In this document: one piece after another, positions 25,447 to 33,856 of the stretch
Position numbering within the stretch: the first letter of the stretch is position 1
Layout of the letters: each line of letters begins with the position of its first letter
Assembly: GCA_963803245.1 (NCBI GenBank)
Contig: CAWDLI010000017.1
Location: 186,001-250,000, forward strand
Reading direction: 5' to 3'
DNA: 64,000 nucleotides
Origin: JACVRW01 sp963803245
Lineage (GTDB): Bacteria; Actinomycetota; Thermoleophilia; Solirubrobacterales; Thermoleophilaceae
Translations under genes and position numbers: made by a program
The notes under the pieces: generated by a model
Told to the model about the DNA's origin: nothing
The model's database searches: none
The model's input: only the letters and a program-made list of their open reading frames with translations

Positions 25447-26220
25447 ATGCCCAGCCGTGTCAAGACACTGCTGCTGCTCGTAACCGCTTTCGCCGTTGCC
25501 GCAGCAATTCCTTCCAGCGCCGCCGCCGCGCGCTACGGCTCGCGGGCGCTCGCTTCCGGGATGCACGGCGGCGACGTGAAGAGCCTCCAGCGTTACCTGA
25601 CCGAGGCGGGCCACCGAACGAGGAGCGACGGACAGTTCGGCCCGCGCACGGCCCGCGCTCTCAAGGCCACCGAGAGCGAGCTCGAGCTGCGCGCCAACGC
25701 CGTGGCCACGCCACGCGAGCTGCGCGCCATCCGGCGCGCCGTGGTCGAGCCGCCCACCGGAGGCGGCGCGGTCTACATCCCTCCCCCGCCCGTGACGAAG
25801 GTCAAGCCGGGGGCCAAGGGCCAGGTCACGAGCGAGGGCTTCGCGGTCCCGCCGGCCTCCGCGCCGCGCGTGGTGAAGAGCGTGATCGCCGCGGGCAACG
25901 AGATCGCCATCGCTCCCTACAAGTGGGGCGGCGGCCACGGCAAGTGGCGCGACGAGGGCTACGACTGCTCGGGGTCCGTCTCGTACGCCCTCCATGGCGC
26001 CGACCTGCTCGACGGCTCGCTCGTGTCGGGTGACTTCGCGCGCTGGGGAGACAAGGGCCCGGGCCGCTGGATCACGATCTACGCCCACGCCGACCACGTG
26101 TACATGGTGGTGGCGGGCATGCGGTTCGACACGAGCGCCCAGTCGCGGACCGGCTCGCGCTGGACCGCCGAGCCGCGCTCCTCCGACGGGTTCGCGGTCA
26201 CTCACCCCAAGGGTCTGTAG
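25447..26220 (+). CDS. secreted NlpC/P60-like hydrolase with peptidoglycan-binding domain
   Basis: 257 residues from ATG 25447, chosen because a signal peptide follows at once (LLLLVTAFAVAAAIPSSAAA). An in-frame ATG at 25411 is also possible. About 33-80 is a PG_binding_1 domain (GGDVKSLQRYL, DGQFGPRTARALK). A Pro-rich linker leads to an NlpC/P60-like fold with Cys174 in GYDCSGSVSYAL and His214/His217 in YAHADHVYMVV. It is predicted to cut cell-wall peptides or amide bonds outside the membrane. The subtilase gene follows 67 nt later. Confidence 0.87.
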   Translation: MPSRVKTLLLLVTAFAVAAAIPSSAAAARYGSRALASGMHGGDVKSLQRYLTEAGHRTRSDGQFGPRTARALKATESELELRANAVATPRELRAIRRAVVEPPTGGGAVYIPPPPVTKVKPGAKGQVTSEGFAVPPASAPRVVKSVIAAGNEIAIAPYKWGGGHGKWRDEGYDCSGSVSYALHGADLLDGSLVSGDFARWGDKGPGRWITIYAHADHVYMVVAGMRFDTSAQSRTGSRWTAEPRSSDGFAVTHPKGL

Positions 26221-26287
26221 CCACCGCCTGTCCACGAAGGCGTTCGGCCCTCCAGCTGAGCGCGCAAGCGGCCGACACCTAAGAGGA

Positions 26288-28165
26288 ATGGTCGTCCGAC
26301 GACTCAGCTTCGCCATGCGCAAGGCACCCCCCGGCCCCAGGTCCGGGCGCTTCAGCCGGGCCGGTGCCCCGCCTGGTCCTGAGCCTTCCCGCGAGCCCGC
26401 AAGCCTGCGGCTCCTCCTCGGCGTGCTCGTGCTGGCGCTGCTGGCCCTGGCCGCCTTGGCCGGGGAGTCGCGCGCGCAGGGCACGTCCGAAGACGAGAAC
26501 GTGCTGGTGCGCTTCGCGCCGGGCACCGACCCCGCCGAGCGCGCCGCCGCCCGCGAGGCGGCGGGCGCCGAGTTCGAGAAGACGCTGCCGCTGCGCGGGC
26601 TCCAGGTGATCGACCCCCGTCGTGGGCGCTCCACGGACGACGTGGTCGAGCGGCTCGAGCGCTCCGCTGACGTGCTGTACGCCGAGCCCGACGTGACCCG
26701 CAGCGCATTCGCCTACCCGAACGACCCGTGGGCGGACGAGCTCTGGGGGCTGTTCAACTCTGGCCAGAGCATCAACGGCCACACCGGTGGGACGGCCGAC
26801 GCCGACATCGACGCGACGGAGGCCTGGGACCTCACCACCGGAACCGCCGCCGTGACCGTCGGGATCCTCGACACCGGCGTCGACTACGCGCATCCCGACC
26901 TCGCGCCGAACATCTGGGTGAACCCCGGCGAGAGCGGCGCCGGCCGCGAGACCAACGGAATCGACGACGACGCGGACGGCTACGTGGACGACTGGCACGG
27001 CTGGGACTGGTCCGGCAACAACGCCAGCGCCCCCGACGACAACAATCCCGCCGACGAGAACTGGCACGGCACGCACGTGGCGGGCACGGTGGGCGCGCGG
27101 GGCAACAACAGCAGTGGCGCGGCCGGCGTGGCCTGGCACGTTTCGCTCGTGCCCCTGCGAGTGCTCAACTCGGCGGGCGAGGGCAAGGTGTCCGACCTGA
27201 TCGCCGGCTACGGGTACGCCCGCCAGAAGGGCCTCCGGATCGTCAACGCCAGCCTGGGCGGCACCAGCAGCTCGCCGGCGGAGCGCGACGCGCTCGCCGC
27301 CGCCTCCAACACCCTCTTCATCGTCGCCGCGGGCAACGGCGGAAGCGACCTCAAGGGCGACAACAACGACGTGACCGGGACCTACCCCTGCAGCTACAAC
27401 CTCCCGAACGTCATCTGCGTGGCGGCAACCGACGGCAACGACCGCCTCGCCTCCTTCTCCAACTACGGAGCCACCTCGGTCGACCTCGCCGCCCCCGGCG
27501 TCCAGATCCTCAGCACCATCCCCAGCTCAACCGTGGCCTGGGCCGGCGGCACGTCGATGGCCACTCCGCACGTGAGCGGCGCCGCGGCGCTCGTGTGGGC
27601 GCGCAACCCGGGCGCGACAGTGGCCCAGGTCCGCTCCCGTCTCCTCTCGACCGTGGACATCAAGCCGGCGCTGGCGGGAAAGACCGTGACCTGGGGGCGC
27701 CTCAACGTCTTCCGCGCACTCGCGGGCCCCGTGAACACGCCGAGCAACTCCTCGGACACTCCCCCGGGCGGCTCCGATCCGCCACGTACGCCCGGCGGCG
27801 GCGCGGCGCCCGACACCCGCCCGCCGGCGGTCGTCGTGGTGCAGCGCGGGCGGCTGAGGCTGCGCTCCGGCGTCCGGGTGCGCACGCGCTGCTCCGAGGC
27901 CTGCGGCCTCCGCCACGAGCTGGTGCTCGGCGCGCGAACCGCGCGCCGGCTCGGGGTTCACGGCGCCTCCACATGGATCGTGGGCCGGGTGCGTGGGCGT
28001 CTCGGGCGCGCCGGCGCCGTCACCATTCGCCTGAAGCTCACGGCCAGCGCGCGCCGGCACCTCAGGCGCACCGGGGCCCTGCGGCTCCAGCTTCGGACCC
28101 GGGCAGTGGACCGGGCCGGGAACGCCCGGGTGCTCCGGCGCTCGATCAAGCTGTACACCGGCTAG
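26288..28165 (+). CDS. secreted S8 subtilisin-like serine protease
   Basis: 625 residues. A long basic n-region and hydrophobic segment (about 40-58) form a signal peptide or anchor, followed by an inhibitor-I9-like propeptide to about 135. The catalytic triad is complete: Asp195 (GILDTGVDYAHPD), His263 (WHGTHVAGTVG) and Ser423 (GGTSMATPHVSGAAA), with oxyanion Asn350 (AAGNGG). A Pro/Gly-rich linker near 490-515 leads to a basic C-terminal beta domain (about 110 residues, RAVDRAGNARVLRRS) like that in the cupredoxin gene at 33 kb. ATG 26288 follows AAGAGG closely; ATG 26315 is an alternative. Confidence 0.92.
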   Translation: MVVRRLSFAMRKAPPGPRSGRFSRAGAPPGPEPSREPASLRLLLGVLVLALLALAALAGESRAQGTSEDENVLVRFAPGTDPAERAAAREAAGAEFEKTLPLRGLQVIDPRRGRSTDDVVERLERSADVLYAEPDVTRSAFAYPNDPWADELWGLFNSGQSINGHTGGTADADIDATEAWDLTTGTAAVTVGILDTGVDYAHPDLAPNIWVNPGESGAGRETNGIDDDADGYVDDWHGWDWSGNNASAPDDNNPADENWHGTHVAGTVGARGNNSSGAAGVAWHVSLVPLRVLNSAGEGKVSDLIAGYGYARQKGLRIVNASLGGTSSSPAERDALAAASNTLFIVAAGNGGSDLKGDNNDVTGTYPCSYNLPNVICVAATDGNDRLASFSNYGATSVDLAAPGVQILSTIPSSTVAWAGGTSMATPHVSGAAALVWARNPGATVAQVRSRLLSTVDIKPALAGKTVTWGRLNVFRALAGPVNTPSNSSDTPPGGSDPPRTPGGGAAPDTRPPAVVVVQRGRLRLRSGVRVRTRCSEACGLRHELVLGARTARRLGVHGASTWIVGRVRGRLGRAGAVTIRLKLTASARRHLRRTGALRLQLRTRAVDRAGNARVLRRSIKLYTG

Positions 28166-28221
28166 CGCCTGCCGACGTTGGCAGCGACTACGATCGCCGT
28201 CCGTGAGGAGGCATCGCCCAC

Positions 28222-29112
28222 ATGGATGAGCGCTTCTGCGACGTCGGCCGCGGGGTCACCCTCTGCTACGAGACGTTCGGCGACCCCACCGATCCGCCGC
28301 TCCTGCTCGTCATGGGCCTCGGCATGCAGATGGTCGGCTGGCACGAGGACTTCTGCACGGAGCTCGCGGGACGCGGCTTCCACGTCGTGCGCTTCGACAA
28401 CCGCGACGCCGGCCGCTCGACGCACTTCCCGGGCCGCGCGCCCACGGTGCGCCAGCTGTTCGCCCGCCGCTTCGCCCCCGACCAGTACACCCTGGCGGAC
28501 ATGGCGGCGGACGCGGCGGGTCTCCTCCGCGAGCTCGACCTGGCGCCGGCACACGTGGTCGGCGCATCGATGGGCGGCATGATCGGCCAGACGCTCGCGG
28601 CGCGCCATGGCGGCTGCGTTCGCTCGCTCGTCTCGATCATGTCGAACACCGGCAGCCGCCTCAGCGGCCAGCCCGCCCCCGCGCTCTACAAGCCCCTGCT
28701 GACGCCCGCTCCGCACGAGCGTGAGGCGTTCCTGGACCACGTCGAGCGGGTGTTCACGCTCATTGGCTCGCCCGGCCGCGCCGACGTGGAGGACCTCCGC
28801 GAGCTCGCCGGCCTCTCCTACGACCGCGCACGCGACCCGGCCGCCGCCACGCGGCAGCTGGCGGCCATCCTGGCCTCCGGGAACCGCACCCGCGAGCTGC
28901 ACCGCATCACAGCGCCCACCCTCGTCGTGCACGGCACGAAGGATCGCCTGGTGCGCCCCTCGGGCGGCCACGCCACGGCCCGCGCCATCCCCGGGGCGAA
29001 GCTCATGCGGATCGAGGGGATGGGACACGACCTCCCACGGGCGTTCTGGCCGCGGATCCTGGACGCGATCGCCGAGCACGCCAAGCTGTCGCAGCGCGCC
29101 GTCGCGGTCTAG
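28222..29112 (+). CDS. alpha/beta hydrolase (RdmC-like methylesterase family)
   Basis: 296 residues, no signal peptide. Conserved blocks are LLVMGLGMQMVGWHEDF, RFDNRDAGRST, the nucleophile elbow VGASMGGMIGQ (Ser116), the acid in HGTKDRLVRP and His in GMGHDLPRAFW. This pattern matches the group containing aclacinomycin methylesterase RdmC, widespread in actinobacteria with unknown substrates. RBS GTGAGGAGG lies 12 nt before ATG 28222 and TACGAT (about 28193) could be its -10 box, so this is one of the few genes here with a clear leader. Confidence 0.88.
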   Translation: MDERFCDVGRGVTLCYETFGDPTDPPLLLVMGLGMQMVGWHEDFCTELAGRGFHVVRFDNRDAGRSTHFPGRAPTVRQLFARRFAPDQYTLADMAADAAGLLRELDLAPAHVVGASMGGMIGQTLAARHGGCVRSLVSIMSNTGSRLSGQPAPALYKPLLTPAPHEREAFLDHVERVFTLIGSPGRADVEDLRELAGLSYDRARDPAAATRQLAAILASGNRTRELHRITAPTLVVHGTKDRLVRPSGGHATARAIPGAKLMRIEGMGHDLPRAFWPRILDAIAEHAKLSQRAVAV

Positions 29113-29148
29113 CCGGCCGGGCCGCCGCGGCCTAGCTTCCTGCCCTGT

Positions 29149-29163
29149 GGTTGCAGAGCAACC
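29149..29163. terminator. short hairpin between convergent genes
   Basis: GGTTGC-AGA-GCAACC forms a 6-bp stem with a 3-nt loop in the gap between two convergent genes. There is no T-tract, as is common in GC-rich actinobacteria. Confidence 0.35.
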
Positions 29164-29209
29164 GTAAGTCCGCAACGTAGGCCGGTGACGCCGCCGCCCG
29201 CGGTGGGCC

Positions 29210-29932
29210 TCAGCCCGTCGGACCGAAGCGCTCTGTGCGCACCTGGCGCGTCGCGAACCCCGCCTCGAGCGCCAGGGCGGAGGCCGTCTCCACGAACCCG
29301 TTCGAGCCGCAGACGAAGACCGTGCCCGACGGGTCGGCGGCCTCCTCGATCAGGGCCGGGTCGATCCGCCCGGTGTGTCCGCTCCAGCCCGCGGGCGGCT
29401 CACGCGTGAAGGTGAGGGCGGCGTCGTCGCCTAGCTCGTCGGCGTAGATCACGTCCTCGGCCGACCTCACCGAGTACACGAGTCGCATGGGCAGCTCCGG
29501 CATGGTGCGCCGCCTGTGGCGCAGGATGGACATCAGCGGCACGACCCCGGATCCGCCGCCGATGAGCAGCACCGGCGACTCTCCCCGCCACACGAAGTAG
29601 GAGGCGAACGGCCCGCGGACCTCCACCTGGTCGCCCTCCGCCACCACGTCGTGGAAGTAGGGCGACACCTCGCCGTCGGCCAGGCAGTCGACCGTCAGCT
29701 CGATCGTGCCCTCGTCGAGCGGCGACGAGGCCACCGAATAGGAGCGCTGGGCCTGGTAGCCGTCAGGCGCCGTGAGACGCACGTCGTAGTGCTGACCCGG
29801 CAGATGCGGCACCCACATGGGCAACTCGATGCGGTACGACTTGACCCGCGGCGTCTCCTCCTTGATCGACGCCACCGTCCCGATCTGCCAGCGCCCGGGG
29901 GCGCGCTGCTCGACCGGCGTCAGTCGTTCCAA
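29210..29932 (-). CDS. ferredoxin-reductase-type FAD/NAD(P) oxidoreductase
   Basis: 240 residues. FAD-binding RSYSVASSP (about 63-71), a cofactor-binding Gly motif LLIGGGSGVVPLMSI (about 122-136) and the NAD(P) end motif VFVCGSNGFVETA. No 2Fe-2S domain follows, so it is a plain FNR-like reductase. I place the start at TTG 29932 because AAGGAAGAG sits 5 nt before it and homology begins right after; no ATG or GTG serves. It overlaps the molybdopterin oxidoreductase gene by 13 nt. The pair probably passes electrons from NAD(P)H to, or accepts them from, the Mo enzyme. Confidence 0.85.
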   Translation of the reverse strand: MERLTPVEQRAPGRWQIGTVASIKEETPRVKSYRIELPMWVPHLPGQHYDVRLTAPDGYQAQRSYSVASSPLDEGTIELTVDCLADGEVSPYFHDVVAEGDQVEVRGPFASYFVWRGESPVLLIGGGSGVVPLMSILRHRRRTMPELPMRLVYSVRSAEDVIYADELGDDAALTFTREPPAGWSGHTGRIDPALIEEAADPSGTVFVCGSNGFVETASALALEAGFATRQVRTERFGPTG

Positions 29933-30531
29933 TAGCGCTCTTCCTTCCAGGGGTCGCCGCGGTTGTGGTAGCCGTTCTGCTCCCAGAAGCCGGGCTCGTC
30001 GTGGTCGAGCACGCGGAGCCCGGCGACCCACTTCGCGCTCTTCCAGAAATAGAGGTGCGGAACCAGCAGCCGCGCCGGGCCGCCGTGCTCGCGCGGCAGC
30101 GGCGCGCCCTCGTGCTCGGTCACCACCCAGGCCTTGCCGCCCGTCAGGTCGCCGAGCGCGAGGTTGGTGGTGTAGCCGCCGTAGGAGAACGCCATGGCGA
30201 AGCCGCCGTCGGGCTCGACACCGTCGAGCAGCGTGTCCACCGATACCCCGCGGAAGCTCGTGCCCAGCTTCGACCACTTGGTCACGCAGTGGATGTCGCA
30301 GGGCACGTCCTCGAACGGCAGCTCCCCGAACTCCGCCCAGGTCCACTCGCGCTCCTGGCCGACCATCCCGTCGATCCGAAAGCCCCACTCGTCCGGGCCG
30401 ATGCTCGGGGTCGGACCCGCAGTGAGCACGGGGAACCCGCGCTCCAGGTACTGCCCCGGCGGGATCCTGTCGCGAAGCTCCTCCGGGGTCCGTTTGAGGC
30501 CGCTGAATCCCCGTGACACGAAGCCGCTCAT
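29920..30531 (-). CDS. sulfite-oxidase-like molybdopterin oxidoreductase
   Basis: 203 residues, a single Mo-cofactor domain of the SUOX/YedY superfamily. The Mo-coordinating Cys is Cys82 in CDIHCVTKWSKLGTSFRGV. Other family blocks are GYTTNLAL, LPREHGGPARLLVPHLYFWK and the end GYHNRGDPWKEERYW. No twin-arginine signal, so it is cytoplasmic. ATG 30531 forms ATGA with the upstream stop. The next gene encodes its probable flavin reductase. Substrate unknown; MsrP-like repair of oxidised groups or another S/N-oxide reduction is possible. Confidence 0.88.
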   Translation of the reverse strand: MSGFVSRGFSGLKRTPEELRDRIPPGQYLERGFPVLTAGPTPSIGPDEWGFRIDGMVGQEREWTWAEFGELPFEDVPCDIHCVTKWSKLGTSFRGVSVDTLLDGVEPDGGFAMAFSYGGYTTNLALGDLTGGKAWVVTEHEGAPLPREHGGPARLLVPHLYFWKSAKWVAGLRVLDHDEPGFWEQNGYHNRGDPWKEERYWND

Positions 30532-31757
30532 CGTCCGATCACCCCCACTCGCACCTTGCCCGTGCGCATCCGCTGTGGATGGTCGCCCACTCTGATCCGG
30601 GCCACCTCCCTCGCCTTCCGCCACGAGATGACCGAGACCCTGTCCTCGCCCGCGACCGACACGAAGCAGTAGCGGCCGTCGTCGCTGGTGGTGGACCAGT
30701 ACGGGACCCGCCCCACCGGGATCACGCGCTCCGGCTTGAGCGTGCGGCGGGAGACCACAGCCGCATAGTCGGACATCGTGCCGGCCACACAGAACTTCGT
30801 GCCCCGCGGGTTGATGGTCAGCCCGTGGTGCGCCGAATCCAGCAGGTAGTCCTGACGCGACAGCGTCTGGGCCCGCTTGCTGAGCGGCAGGAAGGCCAGA
30901 CGCCGCGGCCGGTCGAGCTTCAGGTCGTACTCCACGAAGCCGTGGAAGAAGGACAGCTGGAAGTACACAAAGCGCTCGTCCGGCGAGATCGCCATGGGCC
31001 GGACGGCGGAGCTCATCCCCAACGCTCCGAACGCAGCCAGTCGGGCACCCATGTCGATCTTCCGCTTCACCTTCAACGTCCGGGCGTCCACGACCTCGAA
31101 CACCCGCTCGCCCTTGGTCGCGTCCTCAGCCGGGTCGTCCGTGTCGGAATAGACCGTGCCGATACTCGCGTGGAAGATCAGCTTGCCGTCACGCGAGTAG
31201 TTGTTCTCGTGCGGCTGGTCGCCTGAGGGAAAGCGGCCGACGATCCTGCCGCGGCGGGTGTCGATCACGTCCACCGTGCGCGCGGTGGATGCCGACACGA
31301 GGAGCCGCCGGCCGTTCGGTGAGAGCGCCATGTGGTCGGCCCGGTAGCCGTCCACCTTCACTCGCCAGGCGATCTTCCTGGTCCTCAGGTCGATGGCCAC
31401 CACGTCGGCGAAGCTGGGGCGCGAGAAGTAGACGAAGCGCCCGTCGCGCGAGGGGAACCCGTCGTCCACGTACTGGTGGTGGCCCTCGCCGACGTTGTCG
31501 CGGATGAATTCGTAGAAGAACTGCGAGGCCGGCTGGGAGAGGATCTCCGCCTCACGCTCGGCCCTGTCGGGGATCACGTTGAGCCGCGCCACCCGCTTGA
31601 GCGTGCCTATGTCCACCAGATCGGCCGTGCCGGCCCAGTTGTTACTCACAACCAGCACGTCCCGCGTCTTTGCCGCCAACGCCGGAGCCGGGATCAGCCC
31701 TCCGAGCACGAGCGAGAGAGCGGAGATGACCAGCAGTCTCGATGCCATGGACCGCAT
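30528..31757 (-). CDS. secreted YVTN-type beta-propeller protein
   Basis: 409 residues with signal peptide (LLVISALSLVLGGLIPAPALA). Several repeat blades of the YncE/YVTN kind are visible: DVLVVSNNWAGTADLVDIGT, HMALSPNGRRLLVSAS, MAISPDERFVYFQLS, YWSTTSDDGRYCFVSVAG. These fold into a seven-bladed propeller and typically bind partners rather than catalyse. It precedes and overlaps the Mo oxidoreductase gene (ATGA), although its product is exported and the enzyme is not; the meaning of the coupling is unclear. Starts at 31757 or 31748 are both possible. Confidence 0.82.
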   Translation of the reverse strand: MRSMASRLLVISALSLVLGGLIPAPALAAKTRDVLVVSNNWAGTADLVDIGTLKRVARLNVIPDRAEREAEILSQPASQFFYEFIRDNVGEGHHQYVDDGFPSRDGRFVYFSRPSFADVVAIDLRTRKIAWRVKVDGYRADHMALSPNGRRLLVSASTARTVDVIDTRRGRIVGRFPSGDQPHENNYSRDGKLIFHASIGTVYSDTDDPAEDATKGERVFEVVDARTLKVKRKIDMGARLAAFGALGMSSAVRPMAISPDERFVYFQLSFFHGFVEYDLKLDRPRRLAFLPLSKRAQTLSRQDYLLDSAHHGLTINPRGTKFCVAGTMSDYAAVVSRRTLKPERVIPVGRVPYWSTTSDDGRYCFVSVAGEDRVSVISWRKAREVARIRVGDHPQRMRTGKVRVGVIGR

Positions 31758-31794
31758 CCTAGGAAGCGGCGGCCGGCGACGCGGTGCGCCCGGC

Positions 31795-32940
31795 CTAGCG
31801 GCCGCGCAGGTAGGCGGCCGACTCGCGCTTGACGAGCCCGACGAGGTTGCCCGAGGCGATGTTCACGTCCCAGAGGTGGAGGCCCCATCCGGGCGTGGGA
31901 GCCGGGCCGAGACGGGGCCGAGCGTCCGAGGCGCCGGTGATCGCGTCGGCCTGAAGCCAGGTGAAGCCGCCGGCCTGACGGCAGCTCGCCCGGTACAGGC
32001 CCGGGAAGCTCACCCAGCTGGTGGACACCGACGGGTAGGCGCCGACGCCGCCCAGCAGACCGGAGGACTCGTTGACCGTGAAGTAGGCCTGGAACAGCCG
32101 CTTGCGGCCGACCAGGGCTGCCGGGTTGACGCACAGCACCTCCCCGTTCGCCGCGACCGGCCCGAGGATCGCCGCCGGGCGTCCGAAGAGCGAGTTGCCC
32201 GGCGGCGTCTCGTTGAACGTCGAGTACGCCACCACGCAGCCTGTCTGACGGGCCGACCGGCATGCGCGGATGTGCTTGAAGTCGCCCCCCACCTCACGAC
32301 CCTTGGGCACGACCACGTTCCCGCCCAGCAGGAGGGCGGACACCAGACGCCTGCGCGCGGCGCGCCGGGGATCGACCTTGGCTTGGATCAGCCGCTTGAG
32401 CATCCCCGTGCCCTGCGAGTGCCCGATCAGGACCACTCCGCGCCCGCGGTTGAAGCGCTTCATGTACTCGCGCCAGGCGGAGGCCACGCCCTCATAGGCC
32501 GTGTCGCTCGCCTGCTGCCGGTCCGCCCCGGGGAACCGGCCCAGGATGCCCGCGAGGGTCACCTGCCGGTAGACCGGAGCGAACACCCGGCACGCCTGCG
32601 AGAAGCGCGACGCCTGGCTGAGCGCCACGTTCCTGAGCTCCTTGTCCACGAGCAGGTTGGCGTTGAGCGTGGACTGCGCGCTCGTGGTCGGGTAGACGTA
32701 GAAGCAGTCGATGGGCGGCCGCTTCCGGCGCTTGGGACGCTCCGCGCGCGTCTTGCCGTCGGCGGTCACGACGGTGGCCGCCAGACTGCTCTGGCAGGGG
32801 TTGGGCGCCAGGCCCGGCCGGCACAGCCAGGCGTGCTTGGGCTCGGCGGCCGAGGCGCTTCCCGCGGCCGCCGCCATGGCCACCGCGAGCGCAGCCAGCG
32901 CCAGGATCCCGGCAATTCGGTTGAGGGGGCGGCTCCGCAC
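31795..32940 (-). CDS. DUF3089 secreted alpha/beta hydrolase-like protein
   Basis: 381 residues from GTG 32940, with signal peptide (ILALAALAVAMAAAAGSASA). The DUF3089 signature is clear: DCFYVYPTTSAQSTLNANLL, ACRVFAPVYRQVTL, and a lipase-like elbow VVLIGHSQGTGML with candidate nucleophile Ser. The C-terminus has GWGLHLWDVNIASGNLV, with a candidate catalytic His. Members are suspected esterases or lipases. It lies 37 nt from the propeller gene on the same strand. Confidence 0.87.
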   Translation of the reverse strand: MRSRPLNRIAGILALAALAVAMAAAAGSASAAEPKHAWLCRPGLAPNPCQSSLAATVVTADGKTRAERPKRRKRPPIDCFYVYPTTSAQSTLNANLLVDKELRNVALSQASRFSQACRVFAPVYRQVTLAGILGRFPGADRQQASDTAYEGVASAWREYMKRFNRGRGVVLIGHSQGTGMLKRLIQAKVDPRRAARRRLVSALLLGGNVVVPKGREVGGDFKHIRACRSARQTGCVVAYSTFNETPPGNSLFGRPAAILGPVAANGEVLCVNPAALVGRKRLFQAYFTVNESSGLLGGVGAYPSVSTSWVSFPGLYRASCRQAGGFTWLQADAITGASDARPRLGPAPTPGWGLHLWDVNIASGNLVGLVKRESAAYLRGR

Positions 32941-32983
32941 GGGGGCGGCACTGTAGCTGAGCGCCGAAGGGCCAGGAGCCGCC

Positions 32984-33856
32984 TCAGCGGGCGACGATCC
33001 GGAACGACGTGCGCTTCTGCGACGAGCGGTTGCCTGCGGCGTCGGTGGCGATGATCGTCGCGCGGTAGAGGCCCGCGGCGAGCGCGCGCTTGCCGATCCT
33101 GCCGCTGAAGGGGACCCTGTTGCCCTTGCGGCGCAGGTCCCTGCGGACGAGCGTGCCGAGGGCCACGTAGCGCGTCTTGCCGCGGCGGACGACCGCGCGA
33201 CTTAACTGGATCCGCGCGTCCGCCGGCTCGGAGAGCCGGAAGGTGAAGGCGCTCCCGCGCTTGCTCTTGCGCGCTGCCCGCGGCGTGGGCGCGCTCCCCA
33301 CTCGGAAGCGGGCCCTCGTCATGTCGAATCCCGACACGACGGGCGCCGTCAGGTCCGCTCCGGGCGTGTTCGGCTGCGGGCCCCCGCCTCCGCCTCCTCC
33401 TCCGCCCCCGCCTCCGCCCCCGGTGGGCGGCGGCGTGGTGCTAGCGGTCACGGTCACGGTGCCCTCCATGTCCGGGGCGTGTTGCACGCACACGTAATGG
33501 AACGTCCCGGGCGTGTCGAACCGCCGGCTCACGGTCCAGGAGCTCGTGCTCGCGGTCGGCGGATCGGTGAACGAGCCGTCGTCGAACTGGACGTTGTGGC
33601 TCCCGCCGCCGTTGGTCCACGTGACCGTTTCGCCCTGGGTGATGGTGACCGCGGCCGGGGAGAAGGTGTCGTCGGGCGTGGCGGTGACGCTCTGATCCGC
33701 CGCTTGCGCCGAGACCACGGCCAATCCAAGGCCGGCGAGGAGGGCTGCGCCGAGCGCCGCGACCCGGGCTAGAGTCGCGCCGTGCGCCGCAGAGAGATCA
33801 CGGCAGCCGCGTACGTGGCCGCCCCGGCGCTGCTGCTCGCGGACAACCTCCTCCAC
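32984..33856 (-). CDS. secreted cupredoxin (plastocyanin-like) with basic C-terminal domain
   Basis: The mature part has a plastocyanin/azurin-like domain with copper ligands His (GGGSHNVQF), Cys, His and Met (HYVCVQHAPDMEG). A 14-residue glycine run and a basic C-terminal beta domain (LYRATIIATDAAGNRSSQK) follow, resembling the tail of the subtilase. It probably carries electrons or copper outside the membrane. The start is a problem: the signal-like segment ARVAALGAALLAGLGLAVVS has no ATG, GTG or TTG before it except GTG 33856, which overlaps the divergent gene by 75 nt. A lost base near 33770 is possible. Confidence 0.75.
   Translation of the reverse strand: MEEVVREQQRRGGHVRGCRDLSAAHGATLARVAALGAALLAGLGLAVVSAQAADQSVTATPDDTFSPAAVTITQGETVTWTNGGGSHNVQFDDGSFTDPPTASTSSWTVSRRFDTPGTFHYVCVQHAPDMEGTVTVTASTTPPPTGGGGGGGGGGGGGGPQPNTPGADLTAPVVSGFDMTRARFRVGSAPTPRAARKSKRGSAFTFRLSEPADARIQLSRAVVRRGKTRYVALGTLVRRDLRRKGNRVPFSGRIGKRALAAGLYRATIIATDAAGNRSSQKRTSFRIVAR
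33770..33775 (+). promoter_or_regulatory. -10 box of a leaderless gene (TAGAGT)
   Basis: TAGAGT is followed by exactly 6 nt and GTG 33782, which places the transcription start at the start codon. Confidence 0.5.

Noticed and set aside
29149..29200. Structured stretch GGTTGCAGAGCAACC and following GCAAC repeats considered as a tRNA or ncRNA
   Set aside because: No cloverleaf arms or T-loop sequence could be fitted; it is better read as a short hairpin between convergent genes.
33380..33422. Tandem CCGCCTCCGCC-like repeat considered as a CRISPR or minisatellite
   Set aside because: It encodes the glycine run of the cupredoxin linker; there are no unique spacers.
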